Assembly: GCA_023666705.1 (NCBI GenBank)
Contig: JAMPBO010000007.1
Coordinates: 73,946-137,945 of the forward strand
Reading direction: 5' to 3'
Source of the DNA: Bacteroides sp.
Lineage (GTDB): Bacteria; Bacillota; Clostridia; Lachnospirales; Lachnospiraceae
Length of the DNA: 64,000 nt
Below the pieces are notes generated by a model that made no database searches, was not told the origin of the DNA, and was given only the letters and a program-made list of their open reading frames with translations. Within the stretch, counting starts at the first letter, position 1. Each line of letters starts with the position of its first letter. The position numbers and the translations under genes were made by a program. Positions 33,400-41,898 of this stretch are shown in pieces.

Positions 33400-33569
33400 T
33401 TGATCTCCTCCTTATTAATTTGTTATCTATGTAAAGCACATATCTGTGCATTGCTTTATTATATGCCAATGGCTATATGCTTTGGGGTCCTAAGTATTTT
33501 CATCCTTTCCTTTTATTTGGGCAGTCATTCGCACAGCAAAATATTGACTAATTGCACCACTGCCCTTAC

Positions 33570-33801
33570 TACGACTACAACGTGTACATTTTATCCCTCA
33601 TCGCCCTGTACACATGGGAATTACAGACGAGCCGCCTGAAGCGTTCACGACGCACCCTTTAGGGCACTATCTCCTCTGATGCCGATTTTCGAGGATTGGG
33701 GAACCCGATTGGTCACCCGTATGGATTATTATCCTTCCGCCACATTAAACTCCGCCTGTGTGCTCCATCTTCACCGCTAGGTTCATCAACTCTCCTCGCA
33801 C
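33570..33801 (-). mobile_element. Probable group II intron 5' fragment (domain I)
   Basis: Reading leftwards from 33801, the sequence opens GTGCGAGGAGAG, matching the conserved GUGCG 5' end of group II introns. It goes on through GAACCTAGCGG, TGGCGGAAGG, CATACGGGTGACC, GTCGTGAACGC and TCTGTAATTCCC, blocks I associate with domain I of Lachnospiraceae group II introns. Short stems such as GGAT-AATA-ATCC and GCGT-CGTGA-ACGC fit a folded RNA. There is no maturase and no domain V (AGC...GTT bulged hairpin), so splicing is impossible. The gap 33400-34056 holds no protein gene. Confidence 0.4.
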
Positions 33802-33976
33802 CTTACAACTGATTGCCTGTCTGACAGATGTACCGGAATTTTACTCCGTATAGCTTTCTCACCACTTATACGCTACGGCATACATAACCGCAGTATCTGT
33901 AATTGCTATTTATTTTTTTCAGAAAGATGATGCTGTTTCTCAAAATCCTTCTGATGTATATTATAGATTATTTTTC

Positions 33977-34014
33977 ATAAAAAATCACCCCGAACATCGT
34001 ACCAGTCGGGGTGA
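33977..34014 (-). terminator. Terminator of the regulator-kinase-lipoprotein-ABC operon
   Basis: TCACCCCGA pairs with TCGGGGTGA; on the minus strand it is followed by a T-rich run. It lies 42 bases beyond the permease stop. Confidence 0.8.
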
Positions 34015-34056
34015 AGTTTGTACCAGTATCTGTCACGCCTAAAACCTTTTCACCCC

Positions 34057-36336
34057 CTACAGCATCCCCATCCAGCCATACAGGGGATAGAGCGAAAACC
34101 ACTTTGCCGCCTCAAAGCCAAGCTGCTTTAACACCAGGGGAACAGCCAAAAACAGCAGGGCAAAAAACACAGTCTGCACCTGATTTTTTCTCCATAGGGA
34201 TATTCCGATTGTTGCCAGTGTAATAACTGCTGCCGCCACAAGCTGGGAGAGGACAAAAAGCAGGACAAAACATCCGATGGTCATGGGAAGGGGAAGCCTT
34301 GCAAAATATAAAATGCTTCTAATATCCGCCCCAGCTTCATGCATCGGATAAACGGAAGCAATATGACAAAGCCGGCTCACGCAACAGGCAATGGCAGGAG
34401 CCGCAGCCACCATACAACAAATCAGGGCTTTGCAAACCATAATCCGCCGCACGCCTGCCTTGGTAGCCCCAAGCAAAAACAGGGACCCGCCCTGATATTC
34501 CATTGCCGCCGCACCGCTCACTGCAAGAATAATACCGATGGATAAAATCAGAAGGTCAACGGAACCTGCATCCTCCATAACCCCAAACAGGTAAAGATAT
34601 CCTGTATCATAAACAAAGCTGCCGCCCTCTGATTTTATGTGTGCATACTGCTCCTCCACCCGCATGAATGCAGGATAAAAAGCAAGCGTCATATTTGCCT
34701 GTGCTTTTAAGGAATCTCCTGCGTCATCACTGATTGTACCAGCGGCAATCATCTCATCAATCTCCTCTATTTTTTGCAGGGCTTCCTCATACCTCGCCCG
34801 CTCCGATAAAACAAGGGCTTCCTTTTCTTCTGTCAGCTTCCCCTCCAGCTCTGCCATAAGCGTCTGGTAATACTGTTCCCCAATCGAAGGCGTATAGGTA
34901 CGGCTGACATTCTTATATACGAGCAGCATGGTAAACAGCAAACTGATAATCAATGCCTTATTTGTAATTAATATTTTATATCCCTCATGTCGCCAAATGC
35001 TAGTGTGCGGCTTAAAAGGAATGGTAATGGGTAATTTAAGCTTCCGTATTTCAAAGCTTTTCATGTGGCAAAAGCTCCACAGCCCGCCTGCAACACCAAT
35101 TACACAAATTACAAGCGTAAGTCCGAGCGACAACCCCAGCCTTGCCACGGGATATTGAAATACATTAAAATTCAGGTAACCGCCATACAGGTTTTCTGTT
35201 TTCATCAGTCCAATCAGGTTCATATATTTTAAAACTGACAGTGCCGAGCCAGCGGGGATCAGATAATAAAGCAATGCACTTACACCGATACAGACTGCAC
35301 CCACCAAAAACGGCAACGCTGCAATTTCTGACATGATACAGAAAATAGTAAGCACTGCACCAACGCCAAACAGCACCAGTGCCTTTGTGCATACGGAAAG
35401 CAGAATATAGCCCAAAATGCTGATGTTAAGACTGCTTTCGGTATAAGCTGCAATTGACTGTATGCCCGCCGTAACATCAAACCAGCCCGTACTCTGTCCA
35501 AAAAAGAAGATACTGACAAAATAAAACAAGCCTGTCAGCGAGACACAATAAATAAGCAGTGCTGCAAGCCTTGATACGATACTGTCCATTCTGCCATGTC
35601 TCGTGCTTCTGGTAATAAAAAACAGCTTTTTCTCCTTCTCCTCTACAATCATGCTGCCCACAAAAAGCATCATGCCAAGAAACAGCAGGCAGTCAACCCA
35701 AACCGCTTCCATGGCAAGGACAAGCCCTTTAGACGGCGTAAACCGTATCGTCTCACTTGTCAGCGTTCCGTAATCTGCCGCACTTTTTTCCAAATTCCTT
35801 AAACTAAAGGAATCCTTGCCTGCCCCGCCAAAAATGGATATTTGGCTTAATGCCTCCTTATTTTCCTGAATGGACGCAAGATACTCCCCGTAGCCTGAAA
35901 CCGTCTGCCACTCAGCATACAATTCATCAATCAGATGACATTCCTGTTCCAGTGAACCAGTAAATGCAAGATAGTCACCCGATTGATACAGCTCATAATA
36001 CCGTTCAAATATACCGGGATTGGTTTGCAGCTCTTGGTTTGCCAGGGCATTTCCCATTTCATTTTGGAAGGACTGCATTGCCAAAATGTCACGCACAAAT
36101 AAGATGCCATCCATTTTCTCTTTCAGTGCCGTGATATAATTTCCCTTTTCCGCCTCGCTTTTATCCGTAAGCTCCCTCCCGATTGCTTTATATGCGGAAA
36201 GGGGCGGTGTTTCCTCCTTTGGCAGGGATGTGTACCACAGCAGAAATAAATGCAGAAACAGCAAAAAGCAGACCGATAACACAAAGCTTTTCTTCTTTAA
36301 CAGCTTACCCAGCTCAAATGGAATCAACCGAATCAT
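34057..36336 (-). CDS. ABC-2 type transporter permease, double length
   Basis: A 759-residue membrane protein with two similar halves, each beginning with a short cytoplasmic segment (FELGKLLKKKSFVLSVCFLLF and HEGYKILITNKALIISLLFTMLL), one helix, a long extracellular loop and five further helices. ATG 36336 follows GAGGAGGG and overlaps the ATPase gene by 23 bases. It forms an exporter with that ATPase and is the last gene of the two-component/lipoprotein/ABC operon. Confidence 0.88.
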   Translation of the reverse strand: MIRLIPFELGKLLKKKSFVLSVCFLLFLHLFLLWYTSLPKEETPPLSAYKAIGRELTDKSEAEKGNYITALKEKMDGILFVRDILAMQSFQNEMGNALANQELQTNPGIFERYYELYQSGDYLAFTGSLEQECHLIDELYAEWQTVSGYGEYLASIQENKEALSQISIFGGAGKDSFSLRNLEKSAADYGTLTSETIRFTPSKGLVLAMEAVWVDCLLFLGMMLFVGSMIVEEKEKKLFFITRSTRHGRMDSIVSRLAALLIYCVSLTGLFYFVSIFFFGQSTGWFDVTAGIQSIAAYTESSLNISILGYILLSVCTKALVLFGVGAVLTIFCIMSEIAALPFLVGAVCIGVSALLYYLIPAGSALSVLKYMNLIGLMKTENLYGGYLNFNVFQYPVARLGLSLGLTLVICVIGVAGGLWSFCHMKSFEIRKLKLPITIPFKPHTSIWRHEGYKILITNKALIISLLFTMLLVYKNVSRTYTPSIGEQYYQTLMAELEGKLTEEKEALVLSERARYEEALQKIEEIDEMIAAGTISDDAGDSLKAQANMTLAFYPAFMRVEEQYAHIKSEGGSFVYDTGYLYLFGVMEDAGSVDLLILSIGIILAVSGAAAMEYQGGSLFLLGATKAGVRRIMVCKALICCMVAAAPAIACCVSRLCHIASVYPMHEAGADIRSILYFARLPLPMTIGCFVLLFVLSQLVAAAVITLATIGISLWRKNQVQTVFFALLFLAVPLVLKQLGFEAAKWFSLYPLYGWMGML

Positions 36337-37057
36337 AACATCCCTCCTCTTTGAACACATGCATATACACTTCCTCAAGGTTTCGGCTTTCCCCGTATTT
36401 GTGGCAGAGTGCCTCCACCGTGTCCCTGTCAACAATGCTGCCGCTGCGGATAAGCAATATTTCCTTGGCTATGGGTGCAATGTCCGATACGACATGGGTG
36501 GAAACAAGAATAATCTTATCCCCTGCAAGTGCCTGTATCTGCTCCCTGACACGGACCCGCTCCTTGGGGTCAAGCCCTGCTGTAGGCTCATCCAATACAA
36601 TCAGTTTTGGATTCCCTAAAATTGCCTGTGCAATCAATATCCGTTGCTTCATTCCTCCCGAATATCCACCTATCGCCCTGTCTGCCATGTCCTGCATATT
36701 CACATAGGACAGCACCCGCTCCAGCTCACACTTCACGTCCTTTTTGGAAATTCCCTTCAGTGCCGCCATATACGCCAGAAAACGTCTGCCTGAAAAGCTA
36801 TCGTAAAGCCCTTGCTGTTGAGGTGCATAGCCTATCAGACTGCGGAACTGCACACCCAGCTTGGAAATGTCAGTGCCGTCCCATAATACAGTTCCCTCCG
36901 TAGGTCCGATGTTTCCCGTAATAATGTTCATCAATGTGGATTTTCCCGCACCGTTTGGTCCAAGCAGCCCATAAATGCCACAGTCAAGCGTAATGGAAAC
37001 ATCATTCAATGCCGTTTTATCCTTGTATTTCTTTGTAATATGGTTTAATTCCAGCAT
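36314..37057 (-). CDS. ABC transporter ATP-binding protein
   Basis: A 247-residue ATPase of the ABC-2 drug/lantibiotic type. It has Walker A GPNGAGKS, Q-loop YAPQQQGLYDSFSG, signature YSGGMKQRILIAQAIL, Walker B LIVLDEPTAGLDP and H-loop STHVV. It overlaps the permease gene and follows the lipoprotein gene by 14 bases. Confidence 0.95.
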   Translation of the reverse strand: MLELNHITKKYKDKTALNDVSITLDCGIYGLLGPNGAGKSTLMNIITGNIGPTEGTVLWDGTDISKLGVQFRSLIGYAPQQQGLYDSFSGRRFLAYMAALKGISKKDVKCELERVLSYVNMQDMADRAIGGYSGGMKQRILIAQAILGNPKLIVLDEPTAGLDPKERVRVREQIQALAGDKIILVSTHVVSDIAPIAKEILLIRSGSIVDRDTVEALCHKYGESRNLEEVYMHVFKEEGCYDSVDSI

Positions 37058-37071
37058 ATGTAAAAGCCTCC

Positions 37072-38454
37072 TTACCTGCCTGCTCCAATCATTTCAATGC
37101 TGCGGTAATTTTCTTTTCCTGAAAACAGGTCTGCCTTTTTCATCAATGCATATTTGTACTGATGGATTTCATAGGAGCCATCCTCATAGCCTGTCGCATC
37201 ATAATCATAGATAAATAAAGCCTCATCCGTGGTTTCCCCGCAAAATTCCAGTGCCCATCCATTACACTTGTTGACGAGCGGCGTTTGGGTTATCTCTCCT
37301 GTTTTTGTGTCCACAAAATACCATGTCTGATTTTCCCCGCCAAGGCTCCAGTCCCTGCAGCACAACGTATCTTCAAATGCGTACATCATCAAATTCTGCG
37401 GCAGTGCACATAGGTTTTTTCTTTCCCCTGTCTTTAGGTTAATAACTTCGATGTTCTGATTTTGATTGGATGACAGATACATACTGTCTCCATTTAACTG
37501 CATGGAGCTTTCATACCTGTTTGACTGTCTGCAAATTTCCCGTAATTGTCCGCCATTTTCATCTAAGCTTGCATACACGGTATCAGAATTATCATACAGC
37601 TCCCTGTACACATCATTGTCCCATATTTCTTCCCGTGAAAGCTCCCGTCCGAAATCAATACCGTATAATATGAACGCATTTCCACAACAGCCGACAATGC
37701 TCCATGTAATATTGTCATCAAAATCCATCGGACAAATCTCCTGCATTTGAAGCGTAGCGAGATTTAAAAATACCAGCTTACGCTCCTGGGAGGTTGTGTA
37801 TGTGGCACCTTCCGCTTTTTCCGTCGAAAGTTTTTTTGTAACGAGATAAATCCCCGCATCATTTCCAATCACGATATCCTCAATTGTCAAATCAGCATCA
37901 AAGGTATAGACTTTTTTTCGTTCGGTTCCATCAAGCTTTGCCCGGTACAACGCAGCAGGACTGCCCTCCACCCCACTATCATCACCGATGGTAATGACGT
38001 TTTGCGAGCTTGTGCCATCATTATCATATTCACGGCTTAAAATATACAGGCTGTCCTGAAATGTAAACAGCTTGGTAGTAAATATCGGAAAATCGTCATA
38101 GAAAAATACAGCAGGACAATCTAAGGTATCATGCCTGCACCCTGCCGTACTGCACAGATAAATTTCCCGCTCCTGTGCAAAATCCATGTACATTAAATAG
38201 ATTCCATAATTTCCATCGCTTAACTTTGTTACATCGGATGTTAGGTAATAATACCCATCCTCCGTGTTGCAGGCTGATTCTCCATCCTTGCTTATCAATG
38301 TTTTTAACTCACTTTTTGAAGCAGTATCCGTCTCGCCTGTCACTTCCTTCAGCCCGGAATTTTGCCCCGTATTTTTTGCATCTGCCGCTTTGCCACAGGC
38401 ACACATCGATAAGCATAAAATTGATACCATCATAAAAAGTAACATTTTTTTCAT
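37072..38454 (-). CDS. Lipoprotein with a probable beta-propeller domain
   Basis: A 460-residue lipoprotein. ATG 38454 follows AAGGAGGTC, and the signal peptide MKKMLLFMMVSILCLSMCACG ends in a lipobox (MCAC). The body has repeated beta-rich segments (GYYYLTSDVTKLSDGNYGIYLM, LFTFQDSLYILSREYDNDG, NLKTGERKNLCALPQN) like DUF5050 or propeller proteins. It lies between the histidine kinase and ABC genes, so it may present a ligand to the exporter or sensor. Function inferred. Confidence 0.8.
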   Translation of the reverse strand: MKKMLLFMMVSILCLSMCACGKAADAKNTGQNSGLKEVTGETDTASKSELKTLISKDGESACNTEDGYYYLTSDVTKLSDGNYGIYLMYMDFAQEREIYLCSTAGCRHDTLDCPAVFFYDDFPIFTTKLFTFQDSLYILSREYDNDGTSSQNVITIGDDSGVEGSPAALYRAKLDGTERKKVYTFDADLTIEDIVIGNDAGIYLVTKKLSTEKAEGATYTTSQERKLVFLNLATLQMQEICPMDFDDNITWSIVGCCGNAFILYGIDFGRELSREEIWDNDVYRELYDNSDTVYASLDENGGQLREICRQSNRYESSMQLNGDSMYLSSNQNQNIEVINLKTGERKNLCALPQNLMMYAFEDTLCCRDWSLGGENQTWYFVDTKTGEITQTPLVNKCNGWALEFCGETTDEALFIYDYDATGYEDGSYEIHQYKYALMKKADLFSGKENYRSIEMIGAGR

Positions 38455-38542
38455 AAAAAAAGACCTCCTTGTTCTGAGCACTAATCCATTTCAAATTTGC
38501 TTTCAACAAAGGAAATCTTAAATTATAAAAGTCAAAAAATAG

Positions 38543-39829
38543 TCAAACTAAAAGAGAAATTTTTACGCAGGCACCCCTTTCCACATTGGACAGCTCCATG
38601 TCCCCACCATGCTTTCTGCACAAGAGCCTGCTGATGGCAAGCCCAATTCCCATATGTCCATCCTTATCGGCAGTCAGCATATTTTCCTTCTTTCGGTTTA
38701 AAATATCTGAAGAAAATCCGTCCCCGTCATCCGTTACGGTAACAAACAGGAACATATCAGACAAAGTAAAGGTAAGCAGTATTTCTTTTTTTGCATACCG
38801 TACTGCGTTATTTACCAGATTTTCCAAAATTCTGTACAGCACGGCAGAATCAACCTGTATTTCCTTATCGACCAGGGTATGCTCCGCATGAAGTATGATT
38901 CCCTTTTGCTCCGCCAAAAGTGCCAAATCCTCTGTGACATCGTCCGCAAGCCGTGCCGCAGCTACGGTTTTGCGGGAAAGCTGCATTTCCTCAAGCTGAT
39001 TTAACAGCCTGACTGATTCGGTATACTGCTCTAACCGCTCTGCCGATTCGCCAAGGTTATGAATCATGCGGCTCATTTTTTCCCTGCTCATTTCCCCATG
39101 TGCAAGCCCTGCCTCAAGATACTCCGTATAGCCCTTTATAATGGCAATGGGATTACGCAGGTCATGTGCAACCGAGGCCTGCATCAGCCGTCGTTCCTCC
39201 AGCATGCTCCACATTGCTTTGTTGTTTTCATAAAGTGCCAGCCGCATATCCTCAAAGGAATGGCATAAGCCTCCCATCTCATCGTTGCAGTCATAGGCTA
39301 TCTCAAAATCCAGATTTTGCCCTGCAATCTGCTTTGTTGCATCGGACAACAGCTCTAAGGGCTGCTTTAATTTTCGCCTGTAAAAATAAATGCTGCACAA
39401 AAAAATTGCGGCAAATGCCAGCGTTGCAGGTGCGGCAACCATGATAACCCCGCACAGCCTATAGGCAAGCTTTCTTTTAGGCGTAAGGGAGTCCGCACCC
39501 GTTTCTATTTTTTGTATGGAGTATCTCTGCTCCTTCACAGCTTCTGAAATTTCATCATCATTGTCAAATGTCTGCAAGGAAGGCAGGGTAGACAGATCCG
39601 TTCCGATTTCCAGACGGTATGTGCTCACTGTAACATTTCCATTCGCCCAGGTTTGTTCCATTGTGAGATACACCTCATTTGGATTCGGCAAAAGCCAATG
39701 ACGGAATGTAACACAGCCGCCCACAATCACTGCCGATAAAACCGCCACAATGCCGATGGAACACAGGACGGTAAGTACCAAAAAACGCTTCAGCGGCAAA
39801 TCGTTCCATTTTTTTTTTAACGCTTCCAT
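38543..39829 (-). CDS. HAMP-type sensor histidine kinase
   Basis: A 428-residue kinase with two N-terminal helices (about 15-35 and 130-155) flanking a small extracellular domain, then a HAMP segment, an H-box (SVAHDLRNPIAIIKGYTEYL), an N-box (ILENLVNNAVRYA), a G-box (DGDGFSSD) and GHMGIGLAISRLLCRKHGG. It overlaps the response regulator gene by 13 bases. It senses an extracellular signal and phosphorylates that regulator. Confidence 0.95.
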   Translation of the reverse strand: MEALKKKWNDLPLKRFLVLTVLCSIGIVAVLSAVIVGGCVTFRHWLLPNPNEVYLTMEQTWANGNVTVSTYRLEIGTDLSTLPSLQTFDNDDEISEAVKEQRYSIQKIETGADSLTPKRKLAYRLCGVIMVAAPATLAFAAIFLCSIYFYRRKLKQPLELLSDATKQIAGQNLDFEIAYDCNDEMGGLCHSFEDMRLALYENNKAMWSMLEERRLMQASVAHDLRNPIAIIKGYTEYLEAGLAHGEMSREKMSRMIHNLGESAERLEQYTESVRLLNQLEEMQLSRKTVAAARLADDVTEDLALLAEQKGIILHAEHTLVDKEIQVDSAVLYRILENLVNNAVRYAKKEILLTFTLSDMFLFVTVTDDGDGFSSDILNRKKENMLTADKDGHMGIGLAISRLLCRKHGGDMELSNVERGACVKISLLV

Positions 39830-40494
39830 TTATACCCAACCCCCCAGACCGTTTCAATGTATTCCTCTCCTGACACCGTATGCAGCTTGGCACGTATTTT
39901 TCTGACATGCTCCTTGATTACGTCTGCACTGCCCTCTGCGTCATATCCCCATATCCGTTCATATATGCGTTCCCTGTCAAACACCTGCCCTGCATTTGTC
40001 AGCAGAAACTCAATTAATTCAAACTCCTTTTTGGAAACCTCTATCTCCGTATCCCTGAAAAATATACGGCGTTCTGTCAGGTTTACGAGCAGCTCACCCG
40101 ATGTCAAAACCGACCGGGAACCACTCCGGATGCGTTCATCACGCCTTAAATGAGCGGACACCCTTGCCGCAAGCTCCTTTAAGCTGAAGGGCTTGGTTAT
40201 ATAATCATCCCCGCCAAACTGTAATCCGTTTATCTTATCCTGCTCCGTAATTCTTGCTGTCAGAAACAAAATCGGACAGGAAACATGGCTCCGTACCGCC
40301 TTACAAAGCTCCAAGCCGTCCATTTGGGGCATATTGATATCTAAAATAATCAGGTCAGGCTTTTTGGGCAATAGTGTCAGTGCATGCTTCGCACTGTTTG
40401 CAGTGTAAACCTCATAGCCCTCATCCCCTAAATAATCCGAGAGCAGCTCTGTCATCATCGTTTCATCGTCCACGATTAAAATTTTATGCTTCAT
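39817..40494 (-). CDS. OmpR/PhoB-type response regulator
   Basis: A 225-residue regulator. The receiver domain is at 1-115 (VDDE, phosphorylated Asp in LIILDINMPQMDG, Lys in ITKPF) and a winged-helix domain at 130-225 (SKKEFELIEFLLTNAGQVFDRERIYERIWGYD). It is the first gene of the operon regulator-kinase-lipoprotein-ABC, the layout of antimicrobial-peptide sensing and resistance modules. GGAGGTG precedes its ATG. Confidence 0.95.
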   Translation of the reverse strand: MKHKILIVDDETMMTELLSDYLGDEGYEVYTANSAKHALTLLPKKPDLIILDINMPQMDGLELCKAVRSHVSCPILFLTARITEQDKINGLQFGGDDYITKPFSLKELAARVSAHLRRDERIRSGSRSVLTSGELLVNLTERRIFFRDTEIEVSKKEFELIEFLLTNAGQVFDRERIYERIWGYDAEGSADVIKEHVRKIRAKLHTVSGEEYIETVWGVGYKWKR

Positions 40495-40579
40495 CCAAAC
40501 ACCTCCCTGAAAGATAATACATGTTAAAAATCAAAAAAGTGTCAAGGTGCCTATTTAAAATTTTTTATATCAACTTATG

Positions 40580-41371
40580 CTATATTCTATTTTTTTCAAA
40601 CCATTTAACCGCAAAGTCAACTAACCTTTTTTGACTGAAATACCTAGCCTGGGCATTTCCAATTGATACTTTAGAAATTGTATTATTTTTTTCAAAGTCT
40701 TCCTGTAATTTTAAGAAATCAGAATCATCAACATCAAGTACATCATATGAAATCCATTCCCGAATACCATGGTTCATCACCGCACTATGTTCCGTAATCT
40801 TTCTTTTTGAAAATGTTGCGAGTGACTCAGCCAAATGTAAAGAAGTACACTTATCAAACTCAACTCCAAGCAACAATACCTTTCCGTCCAATTGATATAT
40901 TTTATGTAATGGTGAATTTTCTCCAAAGACATTTTCTATGTCATGGTCTTTTACAATGTACTCTGCATGTTGCCCCCAAGCAGCAAACGACCTGGACGGA
41001 TGCCCGCTTCTTACTACACCATTCCATGTTCTGAACATTTCAGCCACAATTCCCATATTATCTGACGGTGTAATATCCTTATCATACGCAGGCCAATTTT
41101 CCCGTATCAATTGCCAATCCATTTCCGATATCTCCCAGTGTACCCCTCTATCAGGATCAAGATTTTTCCACGACTGAGTTGGCATAATAATTGTACCATT
41201 CTCACCTACGCTTTCCATAAGTGCTTCTATTACAGTCTGTGCCCCTCCGCAAACATAACCAAAGCTACCCAAAGCAGTATGAACAATTATAACATCACCT
41301 GATTTTACCCCTAAATTTTTGAAGCCCTCGAGAAAATCCTTTTTTAGTACAAGCTTTTTATTTTCTCCCAT
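40580..41371 (-). CDS. AAC(3)-family N-acetyltransferase (YokD-like)
   Basis: A 263-residue acetyltransferase of the aminoglycoside 3-N-acetyltransferase family: GVKSGDVIIVHTALGSFGYVCGGAQTVIEALMESVGENGTIIMPTQSW, then HPSRSFAAWG, and HLAES near 190. These proteins use acetyl-CoA. Some acetylate aminoglycosides, but chromosomal Firmicutes members such as YokD have unclear substrates, so resistance should not be assumed. AGGAGGTAAGACGTC precedes the ATG. It appears monocistronic. A TTCCCATTTGGGAA-type palindrome lies 160 bases upstream. Confidence 0.85.
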   Translation of the reverse strand: MGENKKLVLKKDFLEGFKNLGVKSGDVIIVHTALGSFGYVCGGAQTVIEALMESVGENGTIIMPTQSWKNLDPDRGVHWEISEMDWQLIRENWPAYDKDITPSDNMGIVAEMFRTWNGVVRSGHPSRSFAAWGQHAEYIVKDHDIENVFGENSPLHKIYQLDGKVLLLGVEFDKCTSLHLAESLATFSKRKITEHSAVMNHGIREWISYDVLDVDDSDFLKLQEDFEKNNTISKVSIGNAQARYFSQKRLVDFAVKWFEKNRI

Positions 41372-41528
41372 GACGTCTTACCTCCTTTTCCCAGTTCCAA
41401 GCAGCCACCTTTATCATTTTGTCAGCTTTCTATGAAAACAATTTCTGTAAATAATCTTTTCGCTAAACAACCACACTCTATTCAGATTATTCCCAATATA
41501 GCATATTGCGTCCATATAATCAAAAAAT

Positions 41529-41544
41529 ATTCCCATTTGGGAAT
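41529..41544. promoter_or_regulatory. Palindrome ATTCCCATTTGGGAAT
   Basis: A perfect 16-base palindrome (ATTCCCA-TT-TGGGAAT). A half copy ATTCCCATTT occurs at 41568-41577 and ATTCCCAA near 41490, so the region upstream of the acetyltransferase gene carries a cluster of related half-sites. It may be an operator. Confidence 0.4.
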
Positions 41545-41694
41545 TTTTATTAAATACGCAAAAATATATTCCCATTTAAGCATATTTATATTTCATTTAT
41601 AAGTCAAACCAACATTCCAGACCGAAATAATAATCTAAATATGATAAAGAAAACAGAAAATTATGTTGTATTATTTTTTAGAAAGCATAATAGC

Positions 41695-41764
41695 ACAAAG
41701 TGCCTTCGGCACTCTTTATGCTGCCACACCTTTAATGGCACTTTGGGCGAATCCTAGCAGGATT
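41695..41764 (+). repeat. Dispersed ~70 bp hairpin repeat, copy 3
   Basis: Closest to copy 1: ACAAAGTGCCTTCGGCAC, TGCTGCCACACC, TTTAATGGCACTTTGGGCG, AATCCTAGCAGGATT. Its first hairpin has the stable UUCG-type loop. It lies in the gap 41372-41898, which has no gene; a 75-codon frame across it is the repeat itself. Confidence 0.8.
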
Positions 41765-41780
41765 TTTAATCCTGCCTTAT

Positions 41781-41833
41781 GGGCTGTCGCAGTAGGGATT
41801 TATGGCACATGGGTGTTTGCCTGCGACAAGCCC
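41781..41833. repeat. Long inverted repeat next to repeat copy 3
   Basis: GGGCTGTCGCAG (41781-41792) pairs with CTGCGACAAGCCC (41821-41833) with one bulge, around a 28-base loop. It follows repeat copy 3 directly, so the two may form one larger structured element. Confidence 0.5.
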
Positions 41834-41869
41834 TATAAAAAAGAAGGACACCTGCACGAACAGGTGTCC
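41834..41869 (-). terminator. Terminator of the chemoreceptor gene
   Basis: GGACACCTG-CACGAA-CAGGTGTCC, followed on the minus strand by TTCTTTTTTATA, 30 bases beyond the stop of the leftward chemoreceptor gene. Confidence 0.8.
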
Positions 41870-41898
41870 CTCACGCAAAATCCATTTTAAGAAATGCC

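Noticed and set aside
32870-33403. A 177-codon Ser/Val-rich rightward frame
   Set aside because: It is the mirror of the Thr/Glu-rich stem of the adhesin on the other strand; the low-complexity codons keep several frames open.
33400-33639. A hydrophobic rightward frame beginning at the adhesin leader
   Set aside because: It has no ribosome site, odd composition, and overlaps the adhesin promoter region and the probable intron fragment.
40580-41371. Calling the AAC(3)-family gene an aminoglycoside resistance gene
   Set aside because: Family membership is clear but many chromosomal members have unknown substrates; resistance cannot be read from the sequence.
41663-41890. A 75-codon rightward frame
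   Set aside because: It runs through repeat copy 3, the long inverted repeat and the chemoreceptor terminator, and has no ribosome site.
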